Source: Sistotremastrum niveocremeum HHB9708 (Eukaryota > Basidiomycota > Agaricomycetes > Sistotremastrales > Sistotremastraceae). Taken from it: a stretch of 64,000 nt of DNA. The position numbers were made by a program, and so were the translations under genes. This document shows positions 14,861-24,933 of this stretch, piece by piece; position 1 is the stretch's first letter, and every line of letters starts with the position of its first letter. The notes beneath the pieces were generated by a model. The model searched no databases, was not told the DNA's origin, and was given only the letters and a program-made list of their open reading frames with translations. Location: contig KV419394.1 in the NCBI GenBank assembly GCA_001630475.1, positions 310,001 through 374,000 on the forward strand. Reading direction: 5' to 3'.

Positions 14861-16297
14861 GTTTTCGTGCGCCAGCCATGACAAGTGAATGCCATGGCTG
14901 CTCTTCCTCGCATCCGCCAGAGCATGTGCCATTATGGAAATAGATCTTCCGGCATCTTCCGGCTTGTAGGAACCGGTCTTACCTAACACGGAACTAACTC
15001 TCGGTTTCCCAACGTCTTCTCATCCAAACGTCTCCACCGCTGACAACGTTCCGTACTGCATGTGCTCCGGTCGTATGCGCCGCCTGCACGGGACCAGTCA
15101 TAGCCTATGTCTTCGAGCCTGTTCACATGTTCACTTTGCTCATCTTTGCTCACCCTCTTCAGGAAGAATGTATAGAATCCATATCACGCATTTGTTTCAG
15201 AAGGCTTCTGATGATACCTTGAGCCGGGGATGTTCCATAGTGCTCTAATAGCGTCTTTGTCGCGCCAGTGATCATGTGCCCTCTGGAGGAGCGTATGCTC
15301 GTTGACTCCTTCGATACCACCCTTCGGCTCGACATTCGTCCCTCTCACAGCTTATTTTCAAGGCAGATGAAACGGCCGACATCGTCTAGAGGATTTGAAT
15401 TTTTTCGCTTCCCACGATTAATTTGTTCAGATACAACTCAATGGTCTCGCAACCCAGGCACCGGAGACACTCATTGACCATCTCAGCCACCAATTTTATC
15501 GATGACCGCATCCATGTGGGGTCTCCAATGCCCTGCATGTGATTGCTTTTGCTTCCACTCCGGAGTGTTAACTGCTATACAACCGATCATGCGGCCCGTT
15601 GATGACGCCGATGCCAGATTAGATTTGACCGAAGAGCTGCTAAGGATACTGCTCAGCCGCTCAATCCGAGTCCTATGTTCGACGGATCAGACTTCAGCTG
15701 ATCTTTCAGTGTTTCAGGGATCAAGTCGAGCTCCGGACGTTCTAAATACCTTTCCTCTAGCTCAAGCCGCATGCTCTCATCCCGCCGTGCTTTCCGAAGG
15801 ACCAATAGTGTCTAACTCTGCACATTCTCTCTTACGAGCTCGAGGTACCTGGTTTTACCACACATTATACTTCTGCTACAATCACAAGGATCACGAGTAT
15901 TGTTTGGCCGACAGCCAGAGATCTGCGAATTCATCGCCTCTGATGGTTACGTGCGCCTCTTTTTTCCGCGACCTTTTCTGCTAAGGACACACTACTTTAT
16001 ACAATCCTGATAGTACACAATGCCACGGCTAAATTTGCTGAAAACTACTACGGCCATTTATCCTATCTCTGAACCATCCCTTTGCGACTCCCACATTTGA
16101 CTGCTTATTGTGATCCGGTTGCGCGAGCGGCAAAATTCTCCGCATTCGGAAATGGTGGAGGGTTTCCGATCGAGGCAGCGACAGAATTCTGGATGGCATC
16201 ATCACTTGCTGCGTCAAAGAAAAGGGACAAGGGCTTACGACGACTCCTGCCCAGCTTTGATTGCGAGGCGGTGGGACGATGGAATACCGAGGAAGGA
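14861..16297. other. Intergenic region upstream of glucoamylase
   Basis: About 1.4 kb, including the presumed glucoamylase regulatory region. A 160-codon plus-strand frame at 15502-15984 has no motif or splice support. The 3' end of the decarboxylase gene on the minus strand lies somewhere in 16029-16300. Confidence 0.4.
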
Positions 16298-17753
16298 CCC
16301 TGTCCTCATTGACATCTTCCGAGTCAATGTACAGTCGTTCGGACAGTTTGATATTGCCACTTCCTAGTAGTTTCTCGCCGTTGACGTCCGAGCTGAACTT
16401 CACCTGATTAAACTGAGCGCCCTCGCGGAAAAAAAAGGTGTCCCTGTCGATCTCCTCAGGGAAAGGCTGCATGGCAATCTCGGGAAGAGCCAGATGCGCG
16501 TAGATCGCCTGGTTTTGTAAATTCTGAGGAACTTCGAAACCTTCGACCGTCACCTGATCCGAGAACAGTTGAATGTTTGGGAAAGCGGTGAGCACGTGCG
16601 AGATGTGGTGTTGACCTTGCGTTCCATAGAACAGGAACGGCATGGTCAACGAGGGATAAGGTAGTAGCTGACTGCTCTTCAGTAGTCTTTTCACGACAAC
16701 ACGGATATTCGTCAGCTGGAATCCAGTGGGGTCAGTATTGAGACGTGTGGTACTGGGGCTATGGTCGGAGCCAATTTTAATGCTCGCGAACGATTTTTTT
16801 ACAAGTACTCACTCTTTAAGCTTTGTGACGACTTTGTAAATCTGGGCCCTAAATTCCCCGGTGCTAAGCACCTCGTCCAGCGTAAGATCGTTTGTGTTTC
16901 GCAGAACAAACAGGGCATTCGGATTCTGTGCCCTTTGATCCACGTATTCTTGCTTGACTTCGTCAGGCAAGTCTCCCGTGATGACAAGTTGTTGTCTGTG
17001 ATTCTCCATATTGTACATAGGGAGATTAGCCAGGAATATCTTCTCCGTTCCTTGCATCACAAAGTCGTGTCGGGCCGGTTTTAGAGTGTTTCGGTACAAG
17101 GCTACGTCCACTTCCTCCTCAATGATGCTGGTGAGCGCTTTCATGATCTCTTTGAGTATACCGAATTCCGTGGCAAAAGGCGACATATTCGTGTTTACAA
17201 GGACATAGAGATCCTGTTGGCCCCTGAGACCAAGACGCGCTTTGTAGACATCCAGACTGTCTTGATAGGCCGCTTGAGAGAGGACTGTCGACATCAAGAT
17301 GAGAGGTACCGTGTTGCGTGTGGTTTTAGGGTCCACGATCGATAGCCTTTTTAGGATCCTTGCGTTGAGCGCATTAGCCTCCATTACATCTTCGTTTTTA
17401 CGTCCGTCCGCTGTTTTGAAGTTGACTGCAAAAGTGTTAATGCAGAGATCGGAACCCATATCGGTGGCCAGTTCCATAAGTTCTTTATTCTTGATGATGT
17501 CTCGATTACTGAGTGTGAGTAGCTCGTCTCGGATGCGTGTTTTTAACTTCTCCACGGGGCCGTGGCCTTTTGGAAGAGTGATGAGAGGCTCTACTGTGAA
17601 TTTGCTCTCCGAAGTTGACATTGTGACGAGATGGGCATAAACCTTCAGACAATTTGGGTCAATATGAGAGTCAATCCCAGCCATATAGTGAACCCACCAT
17701 GACTGCGGTGAAGATAGTTTGTCCAAGCAATTGTCCATGTCCCTGAGGATATA

Positions 17754-17758
17754 GACCA
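17754..17758. repeat. Target-site duplication, left copy
   Basis: GACCA directly abuts the left LTR; the same five bases follow the right LTR at 23055-23059. Five-base duplication is usual for Ty1/copia integrases. Confidence 0.85.
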
Positions 17759-18082
17759 TAAAGGGCTATGACGATAGAACTCAGACGTGGGGACACGATC
17801 TACAATGTATTAGAGCATACCTATGACGATAGAACTACATACATAGTCAGTATCGGTAGGGATGCGATAATACTGTATGGAAACTCACCTCAGACGTGGG
17901 GACACGATCTGAGGTGCAAACAACTAGACTACGAAGTATATATAGTCCTAACCATGCCACAGGACAACCAGACACAATAGGGAGTACGAGTGGCATCGGG
18001 GAGACGAGTCAACAAGGAGTGCGTCTCCTTGTTTGTCTCGGAGATACCGGAATCGTCTTGTAATCGTCTTGAAATACCAACA
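17759..18082 (-). repeat. Copia LTR (3' LTR in element orientation)
   Basis: 324 bases, visually identical to the right LTR. It contains internal short direct repeats (CTATGACGATAGAACT twice; CAGACGTGGGGACACGATCT twice) and a small palindromic stem (CAAGGAG...CTCCTTG). Confidence 0.93.
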
Positions 18083-18089
18083 CTCCCCC

Positions 18090-21000
18090 TCAAGACGACA
18101 ATATCCCAAGACGATCAGTGTGTCGAAGATGCGGATCCCTGGCCAAGGCCTTAGTGAATATATCCGCCGGGTTCAGCAGTCCGGAAATCCATTCAACGGA
18201 GATTTCGCCAGCCTCAAGGCGCTCACGAATGAGATGGTACCGAATGTCGATATGCTTGGTACGAGAGTGATTTGTGGAGCCTTTAGCAAATGAGATAGCA
18301 CTCCGATTATCGATGTATAAAGGGGTAGGGATCTGAAGGGGCATGTTAAGATAGTGAAGGAGATTTCTTGCCCAGAGGATATGCCGAGTTGCGTAGGCGG
18401 CGGCAATGTATTCTGCCTCGAGAGTGGACTGAGCAACAATCGACTGCAGTTTGGAACTCCAGCTAACAAGGCTGCCGTAACAATACACCGCGTAGCCAGA
18501 TGTAGACTTGCGATTATCACTGTCCTGAGCCCAATCTGCATCCGAATAAACCTCAAGCGGCGGAGAATCATCAGTTCCACCCAAAGTCAGTACCCGATCT
18601 TTGGTACCCTGAAGATAGCGAAGGACGTGTTTAACGGCCGTCCAATGCCCGGGACCAGGATTGGAACTGTATCGGGCAAGCTTGTTGACAGCATAAGTGA
18701 TATCCGGACGAGTGCCACCGGATAAATAGAGAAGGGCACCAATTGCCTCGAGGTAAGGAATTCTGGCCATTTCCGAACGAGTGTGATGATCATCAGGTGC
18801 AGGTGACATCCGCTTGTCAATCTGGACGTTGGAATCGAGAGGGGTAGAGACAGGGTTGCATGTGCTCATATTAAAACGCTCCAGGATGTCCTCAACATAT
18901 TGGCGCTGAGACAATGTCATAGTTTTTGCTGCCAGGTCGCGCTTAACATCGAGACCAATAATCCAATGGAGGTCCCCGCCAAATGTCATAGCAAGACGCT
19001 TCGACAACTCCCCCTCAAGCCATAAAGCCAGAGATTCAGAGCTAGATGTCATAGCAAGATCATCGACAGCCATGTCGATGAATATAATGCCTTCTGCAGT
19101 GCAGCGAACAAAAATAGCCTGGTCAACCTCACAACGCTCGAAACCGAGTTCAAGGTAGATCTCCATGATGCGATGGTACCAAACGTGACCCGATTGTTTA
19201 AGTCCATACAATGTCTTCAACAAGAAGCACGCTGAACCAGGATCACCAGTCTCGTAACCAACGGGCTGGCGCATCCAGATCCTCTCAGTCAAAATGCCGT
19301 TGAGAAAAGCACTAGTGACATCGGCCTGACGAACGATCCACCCAAAACGAGTTGCAATAGCGAGTATCGTGCGTAACGAGTCCATACGAGCAACGGGGGC
19401 AAAGACATCGCCGAAATTGACACCGTGCACTTGAGAAAATCCTTGGGCAACGAGACGGGCCTTGTATTTGATAACAGCGCCTTTGGCATCTCGTTTGATG
19501 TCAAATACCCATTTAGATCCCACAATAGGAGCATCAGCCGGTGGAGTTTCAACACGCCAAGTCCCGAACGACTGGATAGTGTTGATCTCCTTATCCATGG
19601 CAGCACGCCAGTGATCGGCATCGACAGAGTTGATAGCTTCCCTATAATTGTTGGGTATGGATCCAGAGGGCAACTGCATACGAGAGGAGAGAGCATGAGC
19701 ATCAGCGATCATCGCTTGGGTAATAGTGTCTGAGGCGCCAGCAAGGTCGTCCGGCTCAGGGGTTAACTCCCCCTCAAACAGTTCATCGATGTCGAGGTGA
19801 TGCGAAGTAGGCGGCTGATTATGGCGTAGATCCGGGTTAGGAATAGAGTTGCCATTATTGTCAAGGATATATTCAGGAGCACGGCCATGGAGGCGAGTTG
19901 ATGTTCGGGGAGGCGGACGAGGAGGTGTCTCGGGGCGATCTCTCGGCAAGGTCTCGGCATTATGATCGACCGCTTGCACAACCGGCTCAGGGAGCCGTCC
20001 GGCTGCATCAGTGCCGAGAGGACCCTGATGGTCGCTTAGATCAACCACGATAGGCGGTGCTGACAAAGCGCCAGGTGAGACTTCATCTGCATTCTCCCCC
20101 TCAGCACTACGCCGAAGATCCAAGACATCAGGACGATTGGGAGGGAGATAGTGAGCATCAGCAGGAGACTCAGGACCAACCGGAGCCACGAAGGGGACTT
20201 CAACGGTAGCTCGCAAGGATTCGTCAAAAATGACATCCCGAGAGGTGTAGAACCGACGGCGCTTGGGATCGTAACAACGGTAAGCTTTTGTGCCAGTATA
20301 ATATCCAACAAAGATACATTCTATACTTTTACAGTCCAATTTACTACGCAATGCATCCGGTACATGGACCCAACAACGAACACCAAACTCACGAAGATGC
20401 CCCAAGAATGGTCGGAATCCACTCCAGGCTTCGTGAGGGGTCATGTTTTTGAGAGATCTAGTAGGACTGCGATTGCGTAAGTAACTGGCTGTGGCAACGG
20501 CTTCCGCCCAAAACAGATTACTGACATTTCGAGCAGAGAGCATGGACCTGACTTTGTCCATGACAGTCCGGTTGAAACGTTCGGCAACACCATTCTGCTG
20601 AGGGGTATGGGGGGCAGTCGTCTCGTGGATGATACCATGCTCGGATAGGAAATCCTGGAACGCTTTGCCGACAAATTCGCCTCCATTATCAGATCGGAAG
20701 CATTTGATTGTAAGGTCCGTCTGATTTTCGACCTCAGCTTTAAACCGTTTGAATGCAACTAGAGCGCCGTCCTTCGTCTTCAGAAAATAGACCCAACCAT
20801 GACGCGAGTAGTCATCGATAAAGGAGACGAAGTAGCGATAGCCACCAAGCGATTGAACGGCAAAGGGTCCGCAGAGGTCACTGTGGATTCGTTGGAGACG
20901 GGTATCGGCACGAGAGGCAGAGGACGGGAAGGGATTGCGAGTCTGCTTGCCATCAAAGCAGGGAGGGCATGGAATAGGAGGTTCGTCGAATGCTACAATC

Positions 21001-22253
21001 TCCAAGCCATCTGACATTTCGTACAGCTTTCGCAAGTCGGCAAGATTGAGATGAGCGAGGCGTCGATGTTGCAGATCCACATTTGGACGATCGGTATTGG
21101 CGATAGAGGTCACGAGAGCATGATGAGCATCCGGTTCCTTGGAGGAGACAGCAGCGGCTTTGATATGCCACATGTTGTTCGAGTCTTTGACAGCGTCACC
21201 AATGTGGTTGCCATCGGGATCGAAATAGTGAGTGACACCATTTTGGACTTTCGAGCTCCAGTTCCGTGAGTCGAGTTGACCTCGAGATATAAGCTTGTAT
21301 CCTCCGTTTGGAACGTAAAGTACGTCCTCAAGTAATGTCGAGCGCCCAGTGCCTTCCCAGATCATCTCGACGTTGCCAATCCCGATAGCCTGCACCGAAG
21401 TCTGGCCAAATGCGCCAATCGGGAATGGAGGGATTGGTGTATAGGACGTAAAGTGCGTTTTATCATTGGTCATATGATAATTTGCTCCAGAATCCTCGAG
21501 ATAACCAGGGAGACTGGCAACAAGGGCAACAGAGACCAAAGATCGAACATCGACGGTGAGAGCGGCAGGAATTGGGCCAGGACCTGGGATCGAAGCCACA
21601 GCAGCAGTAGGGGCTGCCGGAGCCGTAGGAGGAGCTTCAGAAGCTGGAGTTCCACTATTGGATTCCGCAATAGCTGCGTTGCCTCGCTTTTTCTTCTGCG
21701 GCAAAGGAACACCCTCCATCGCTCCGCCGGGAGCTCGGCACGTTTGGGCAGTATGCCACCATTTACCACAATGGGAACACTTCGTCTGAGCTGTGGTCCC
21801 ATCAGTGGCAGTAGGCCGCTGTTGTTGACGATGTTGCTGGGCTCGGGCAGCGAAGGCGACGGCCGTACTGGTCTTCTCCTTTCGTCGATTGGCTTCAGTG
21901 AGGAGACACTTTATGATTGCGTCGTCGTCGTAAGCATTCTTCTTCATCAAATGTTGGAGAGTCTGAACGAGGGGTTCCCAAGAATCAGGAAGAGAAGCGA
22001 TAAGGACGCCTCCCAGGAAACCATTCGAGACTTCAATACCAACTTCAGCAAGATCCTGGAAGATCTCAGTGACGTCGTTGATGAATTCCTGAAGGTCCTG
22101 CCCATCGCTGTAAGACATGGTGAAGAGGCGCTTGATCGAGTATGCACATCCGTATCCTTCGGCTGTACCACACTCGTCCTGTAGTAGGTTGTATGCCTCC
22201 TTCGATGTCCGGCACTTTCTGATGCGTGTCTTCAGGATCTTAGAGATTGACAT
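18090..22253 (-). CDS. Copia Gag-Pol polyprotein region
   Basis: Longest open region of the element, about 1,387 codons. Domain order is that of Ty1/copia. A Gag part carries a CCHC zinc knuckle (CSHCGKWWHTAQTC). It is followed by an aspartic protease (EDSGANYHM), an integrase with an HHCC zinc finger and a DDE core (HSDLCGPF and FRSDNGGEFVG), a copia-type reverse transcriptase (MAVDDLAMTS active-site region) and RNase H (SDADWAQDSDNRKSTSGYAV). Integrase preceding reverse transcriptase separates copia from gypsy elements. Treated as an element part only. Confidence 0.93.
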   Translation of the reverse strand: MSISKILKTRIRKCRTSKEAYNLLQDECGTAEGYGCAYSIKRLFTMSYSDGQDLQEFINDVTEIFQDLAEVGIEVSNGFLGGVLIASLPDSWEPLVQTLQHLMKKNAYDDDAIIKCLLTEANRRKEKTSTAVAFAARAQQHRQQQRPTATDGTTAQTKCSHCGKWWHTAQTCRAPGGAMEGVPLPQKKKRGNAAIAESNSGTPASEAPPTAPAAPTAAVASIPGPGPIPAALTVDVRSLVSVALVASLPGYLEDSGANYHMTNDKTHFTSYTPIPPFPIGAFGQTSVQAIGIGNVEMIWEGTGRSTLLEDVLYVPNGGYKLISRGQLDSRNWSSKVQNGVTHYFDPDGNHIGDAVKDSNNMWHIKAAAVSSKEPDAHHALVTSIANTDRPNVDLQHRRLAHLNLADLRKLYEMSDGLEIVAFDEPPIPCPPCFDGKQTRNPFPSSASRADTRLQRIHSDLCGPFAVQSLGGYRYFVSFIDDYSRHGWVYFLKTKDGALVAFKRFKAEVENQTDLTIKCFRSDNGGEFVGKAFQDFLSEHGIIHETTAPHTPQQNGVAERFNRTVMDKVRSMLSARNVSNLFWAEAVATASYLRNRSPTRSLKNMTPHEAWSGFRPFLGHLREFGVRCWVHVPDALRSKLDCKSIECIFVGYYTGTKAYRCYDPKRRRFYTSRDVIFDESLRATVEVPFVAPVGPESPADAHYLPPNRPDVLDLRRSAEGENADEVSPGALSAPPIVVDLSDHQGPLGTDAAGRLPEPVVQAVDHNAETLPRDRPETPPRPPPRTSTRLHGRAPEYILDNNGNSIPNPDLRHNQPPTSHHLDIDELFEGELTPEPDDLAGASDTITQAMIADAHALSSRMQLPSGSIPNNYREAINSVDADHWRAAMDKEINTIQSFGTWRVETPPADAPIVGSKWVFDIKRDAKGAVIKYKARLVAQGFSQVHGVNFGDVFAPVARMDSLRTILAIATRFGWIVRQADVTSAFLNGILTERIWMRQPVGYETGDPGSACFLLKTLYGLKQSGHVWYHRIMEIYLELGFERCEVDQAIFVRCTAEGIIFIDMAVDDLAMTSSSESLALWLEGELSKRLAMTFGGDLHWIIGLDVKRDLAAKTMTLSQRQYVEDILERFNMSTCNPVSTPLDSNVQIDKRMSPAPDDHHTRSEMARIPYLEAIGALLYLSGGTRPDITYAVNKLARYSSNPGPGHWTAVKHVLRYLQGTKDRVLTLGGTDDSPPLEVYSDADWAQDSDNRKSTSGYAVYCYGSLVSWSSKLQSIVAQSTLEAEYIAAAYATRHILWARNLLHYLNMPLQIPTPLYIDNRSAISFAKGSTNHSRTKHIDIRYHLIRERLEAGEISVEWISGLLNPADIFTKALARDPHLRHTDRLGILSS

Positions 22254-22730
22254 CTCTATCAGACCAAGGACGTGATCGTCCTCTACAGACCATTTCCGCA
22301 GCTTCTCGGCTAAGGTTTCATCGGTAGGGATTTGGCTTGGATCGTCAAGGGCAATATCTTTGGTTGGCAGAGGCAGCGGGCGAGGGATGACACCAGTGAT
22401 ATAACCGAGACGTCCCTCGATTCAAAGTAATGTCTTGAAATCCTGCTCCCAAGATCGAAAGTTGGACGTTCCTTGGAGCGTCGGAATGGAATAGCGGCCT
22501 GCAGAGAAGCCTGATGTTGTGGTGATGGATGACATAGTGTAGGAAGATGTGGCAGATAGACGATGGATAGACGATGGATAGACGGAGAAATAGACGGAGA
22601 AATGGACGAGGAAGAGACGATGGATAGATGAAGAATAGGCGATAGAAGAAAGCCTGATAATATGTTCTTGTCGAGAACAACGAGAGTGTCCGGTGTACGC
22701 AGTAGAGTCTAAGCCTCAGGGCTCATAACC

Positions 22731-23054
22731 TAAAGGGCTATGACGATAGAACTCAGACGTGGGGACACGATCTACAATGTATTAGAGCATACCTATGACG
22801 ATAGAACTACATACATAGTCAGTATCGGTAGGGATGCGATAATACTGTATGGAAACTCACCTCAGACGTGGGGACACGATCTGAGGTGCAAACAACTAGA
22901 CTACGAAGTATATATAGTCCTAACCATGCCACAGGACAACCAGACACAATAGGGAGTACGAGTGGCATCGGGGAGACGAGTCAACAAGGAGTGCGTCTCC
23001 TTGTTTGTCTCGGAGATACCGGAATCGTCTTGTAATCGTCTTGAAATACCAACA
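22731..23054 (-). repeat. Copia LTR (5' LTR in element orientation)
   Basis: 324 bases, the partner of the left LTR. The internal sequence next to it (about 22540-22640) contains short imperfect tandem repeats of a GACGATGGATA/GACGGAGAAAT type in the element's leader. Confidence 0.93.
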
Positions 23055-23059
23055 GACCA
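23055..23059. repeat. Target-site duplication, right copy
   Basis: GACCA, identical to 17754-17758, marking the integration point inside the decarboxylase exon. Confidence 0.85.
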
Positions 23060-24933
23060 ATCACCTGATGAGAAAAAAAGGTGCCCGCCGCAGTAGCTCC
23101 AGGTTTACTATCATCGAGGTCAAATTCTACTTCCATAAATCCAGCACAAGGGGTATCTACCTTCCAGCCACCCCGTAGACTCCGATGCTTTCCGCTTCAC
23201 CTTGATTCAGAACGGGACTGGTCCACGTGACCAGATAGCGCATTCTTGCATCTTTGTATGCCAATCCGCCAGCAGGATATTGCATGTAGCCGCTTTTATG
23301 TGGATCGAGAGTAACAGAATCGCATTGCCCAAGTAAACGAAGGCTTTGGATAGTTTCTTTCTTCAATGGGATGGTGGGTACGAACGCATCGGGCATGGGG
23401 AGTTCCAGGAGCCGACCTCATTCACCCATAGAAAGGAGCTTCCCGCCTGTTGGGTCAGAGAACCTTAGAGTCGAATCTCGGTTGTGGACACTTTCCCAGA
23501 TATTGCGGAAGGTTGAAACAAAGTAGGCACCCCATGCTGCATCTGCATGAACCAGAAAACTGAGGCCCTTTTCCTGGAACTGCCACCAATCTATCTATGC
23601 ATGCTTTGGGCGGAAGGGAAGAAGAAACACTCACCTCATTCCGAAGTGTGAGGATGTCACATAACGGATCGCAAGCACCGTGCTCGGTGGTACCGATGAT
23701 AGCCACGACTGCATACACAGCTCGCTTGTCCTCGAGGCATTTGTCGAGCTTTTTCTTCAGATCCTTAGGATCAAGTCGGGCTGAAGGATCAACTCTGATT
23801 GCAATGACATTTTCCGAACCAATGCCAGTAAGCGCTGAATAAGATTTTTGTCAGCTCAATCTGGTATATAGCATAGCCTGGATGATTACCGGCTGATTTG
23901 GGCCAAGAATAATGCATTGCAGCACTTGCAAAATATGCACTTGGCGATTGAATTCCGAACTTCTCTTCCAGATATCCTTTTCCCAAAGTCTGGACACTGT
24001 AAGACCTTAGAACATTGGCGAGGAATGTTGGAGATATGCCGTATTGGCTTTCAAGACGCGTCGGAATATCAAGAACATCGTTGGGTCTGATGTTCAAGAG
24101 TTCCCAAGTACTGAACTCGCGGAATAATTTGTATGTTCCTTGGCACGTGCGTACTTTGAAGGAGCCTTCTATGAACTGCAGCTCGTTGCGAAGGGCCAGC
24201 TTTATTGACAATGGATAAAATTTCAGATTCCGAGCTGCAAAATGCAAATCAACTTGGGGGCAAAGCGCGGTCGATTTTTGTCACTTACCAACCCACATAG
24301 ATTCGATGTTACTGACTGTTCCTCCGGAAGTCATGTGACCCCAAGAGAGCGGGGCCTCGGAATTTCGGGTGTTATAGCCTACCATCCCACAGAAATCGAG
24401 TCCAACCACACGCTCAAGGAGCGTTGTGAAAGGAGATGCCTCAATCGCAACATTATTGGGGTTATCTAGTGGGTGATCATGAAGCGAAAGATCAGTGAGG
24501 ACCTAGAAACACCATTCAAGCTGCATACATAACATGGCGGACAAATAGCCTATGATTCCCGGCATAGAGGTATCCATGACCATATGCCCGAGATATCTAG
24601 GATTCCAAAACGGAACCGAGAAATCGCCCATTGCCTCACTAAAATCACTCAGAATGTCTTGTAATCTTGCGATGTTATCTGTCAAATTATGAGCGGCAGG
24701 TAACCGTATCTGAGTACAAGACCCCTACGTTGAAAGATCGGTGTGCTCTGCATTTCTGGCGTGATCGGTGAAGGATCATCGGGAAAATAGCTACGTCTGG
24801 ATTTGACGTGGAGATGCAGAGTGAGTTCAAAAAGTTTGAGGAGCGTCTCGTGGTTCTCTCCCTTTGCACCCAAGAACCAAGCACCCACGGCATTAAAGTC
24901 CTCGTCTTCTGTTGTTGATACATGAGAAGCCAT

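Larger units (their letters stand above)
17759..23054 (-). mobile_element. Ty1/copia LTR retrotransposon, recent insertion
   Basis: Element of 5,296 bases transcribed on the minus strand, so its 5' LTR is at the right. Parts: 324-bp LTRs at both ends that begin TGTTGG in element orientation and look identical by eye, and a purine-rich tract (GAGGGGGAG) just inside the left LTR. A primer-binding site beside the right LTR matches CAGGGCTCATAACC, the anticodon arm of initiator tRNA-Met, the half-tRNA priming known in copia elements. A long Gag-Pol region lies between them. Flanked by the 5-bp duplication GACCA. The identical LTRs indicate a very young insertion. The element looks nearly whole, with about one apparent break. 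It lies in an exon of the host decarboxylase gene. Confidence 0.95.
16298..24933 (-). pseudogene. PLP-dependent aromatic amino-acid decarboxylase with C-terminal tail, split by a copia element
   Basis: Group II decarboxylase of the aromatic amino-acid type. Exons read 24729-24933, 24529-24678, 24289-24465, 23890-24234, 23635-23834, 23161-23579 and 23055-23107; after the retrotransposon they continue at 17698-17758, about 16812-17642, and below about 16710. Catalytic landmarks: PFWNPRYLGHM, TSGGTVSN, HADAAWGAY, and DPHKSGY, whose Lys binds PLP. About 300 residues after INTFAVNF form an extra C-terminal tail, as I recall from the calcium-activated non-canonical decarboxylase of Psilocybe. A 5.3-kb copia element sits inside the exon encoding SHQVIGL, and an in-frame TGA lies at 23418-23420 (LLSMGE then stop), so this copy is probably non-functional. 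The splice joining the last two tail exons near 16.7-16.8 kb does not fit a clean GT-AG phase. The ATG at 24933 is chosen; one at 24984 is possible. The 3' end is uncertain. Confidence 0.8.

Noticed and set aside
15502-15984. 160-codon plus-strand frame upstream of the decarboxylase 3' end
   Set aside because: No recognisable domain and mixed composition; not supported as a gene.
17768-17980. A 70-codon plus-strand open frame present in both LTRs (also 22740-22952)
   Set aside because: It lies wholly within the LTR, antisense to the element, and is duplicated only because the LTR is. No motif.
18354-21802. Many antisense and shifted frames across the copia coding region
   Set aside because: Shadows of the Gag-Pol frame with no independent motifs.
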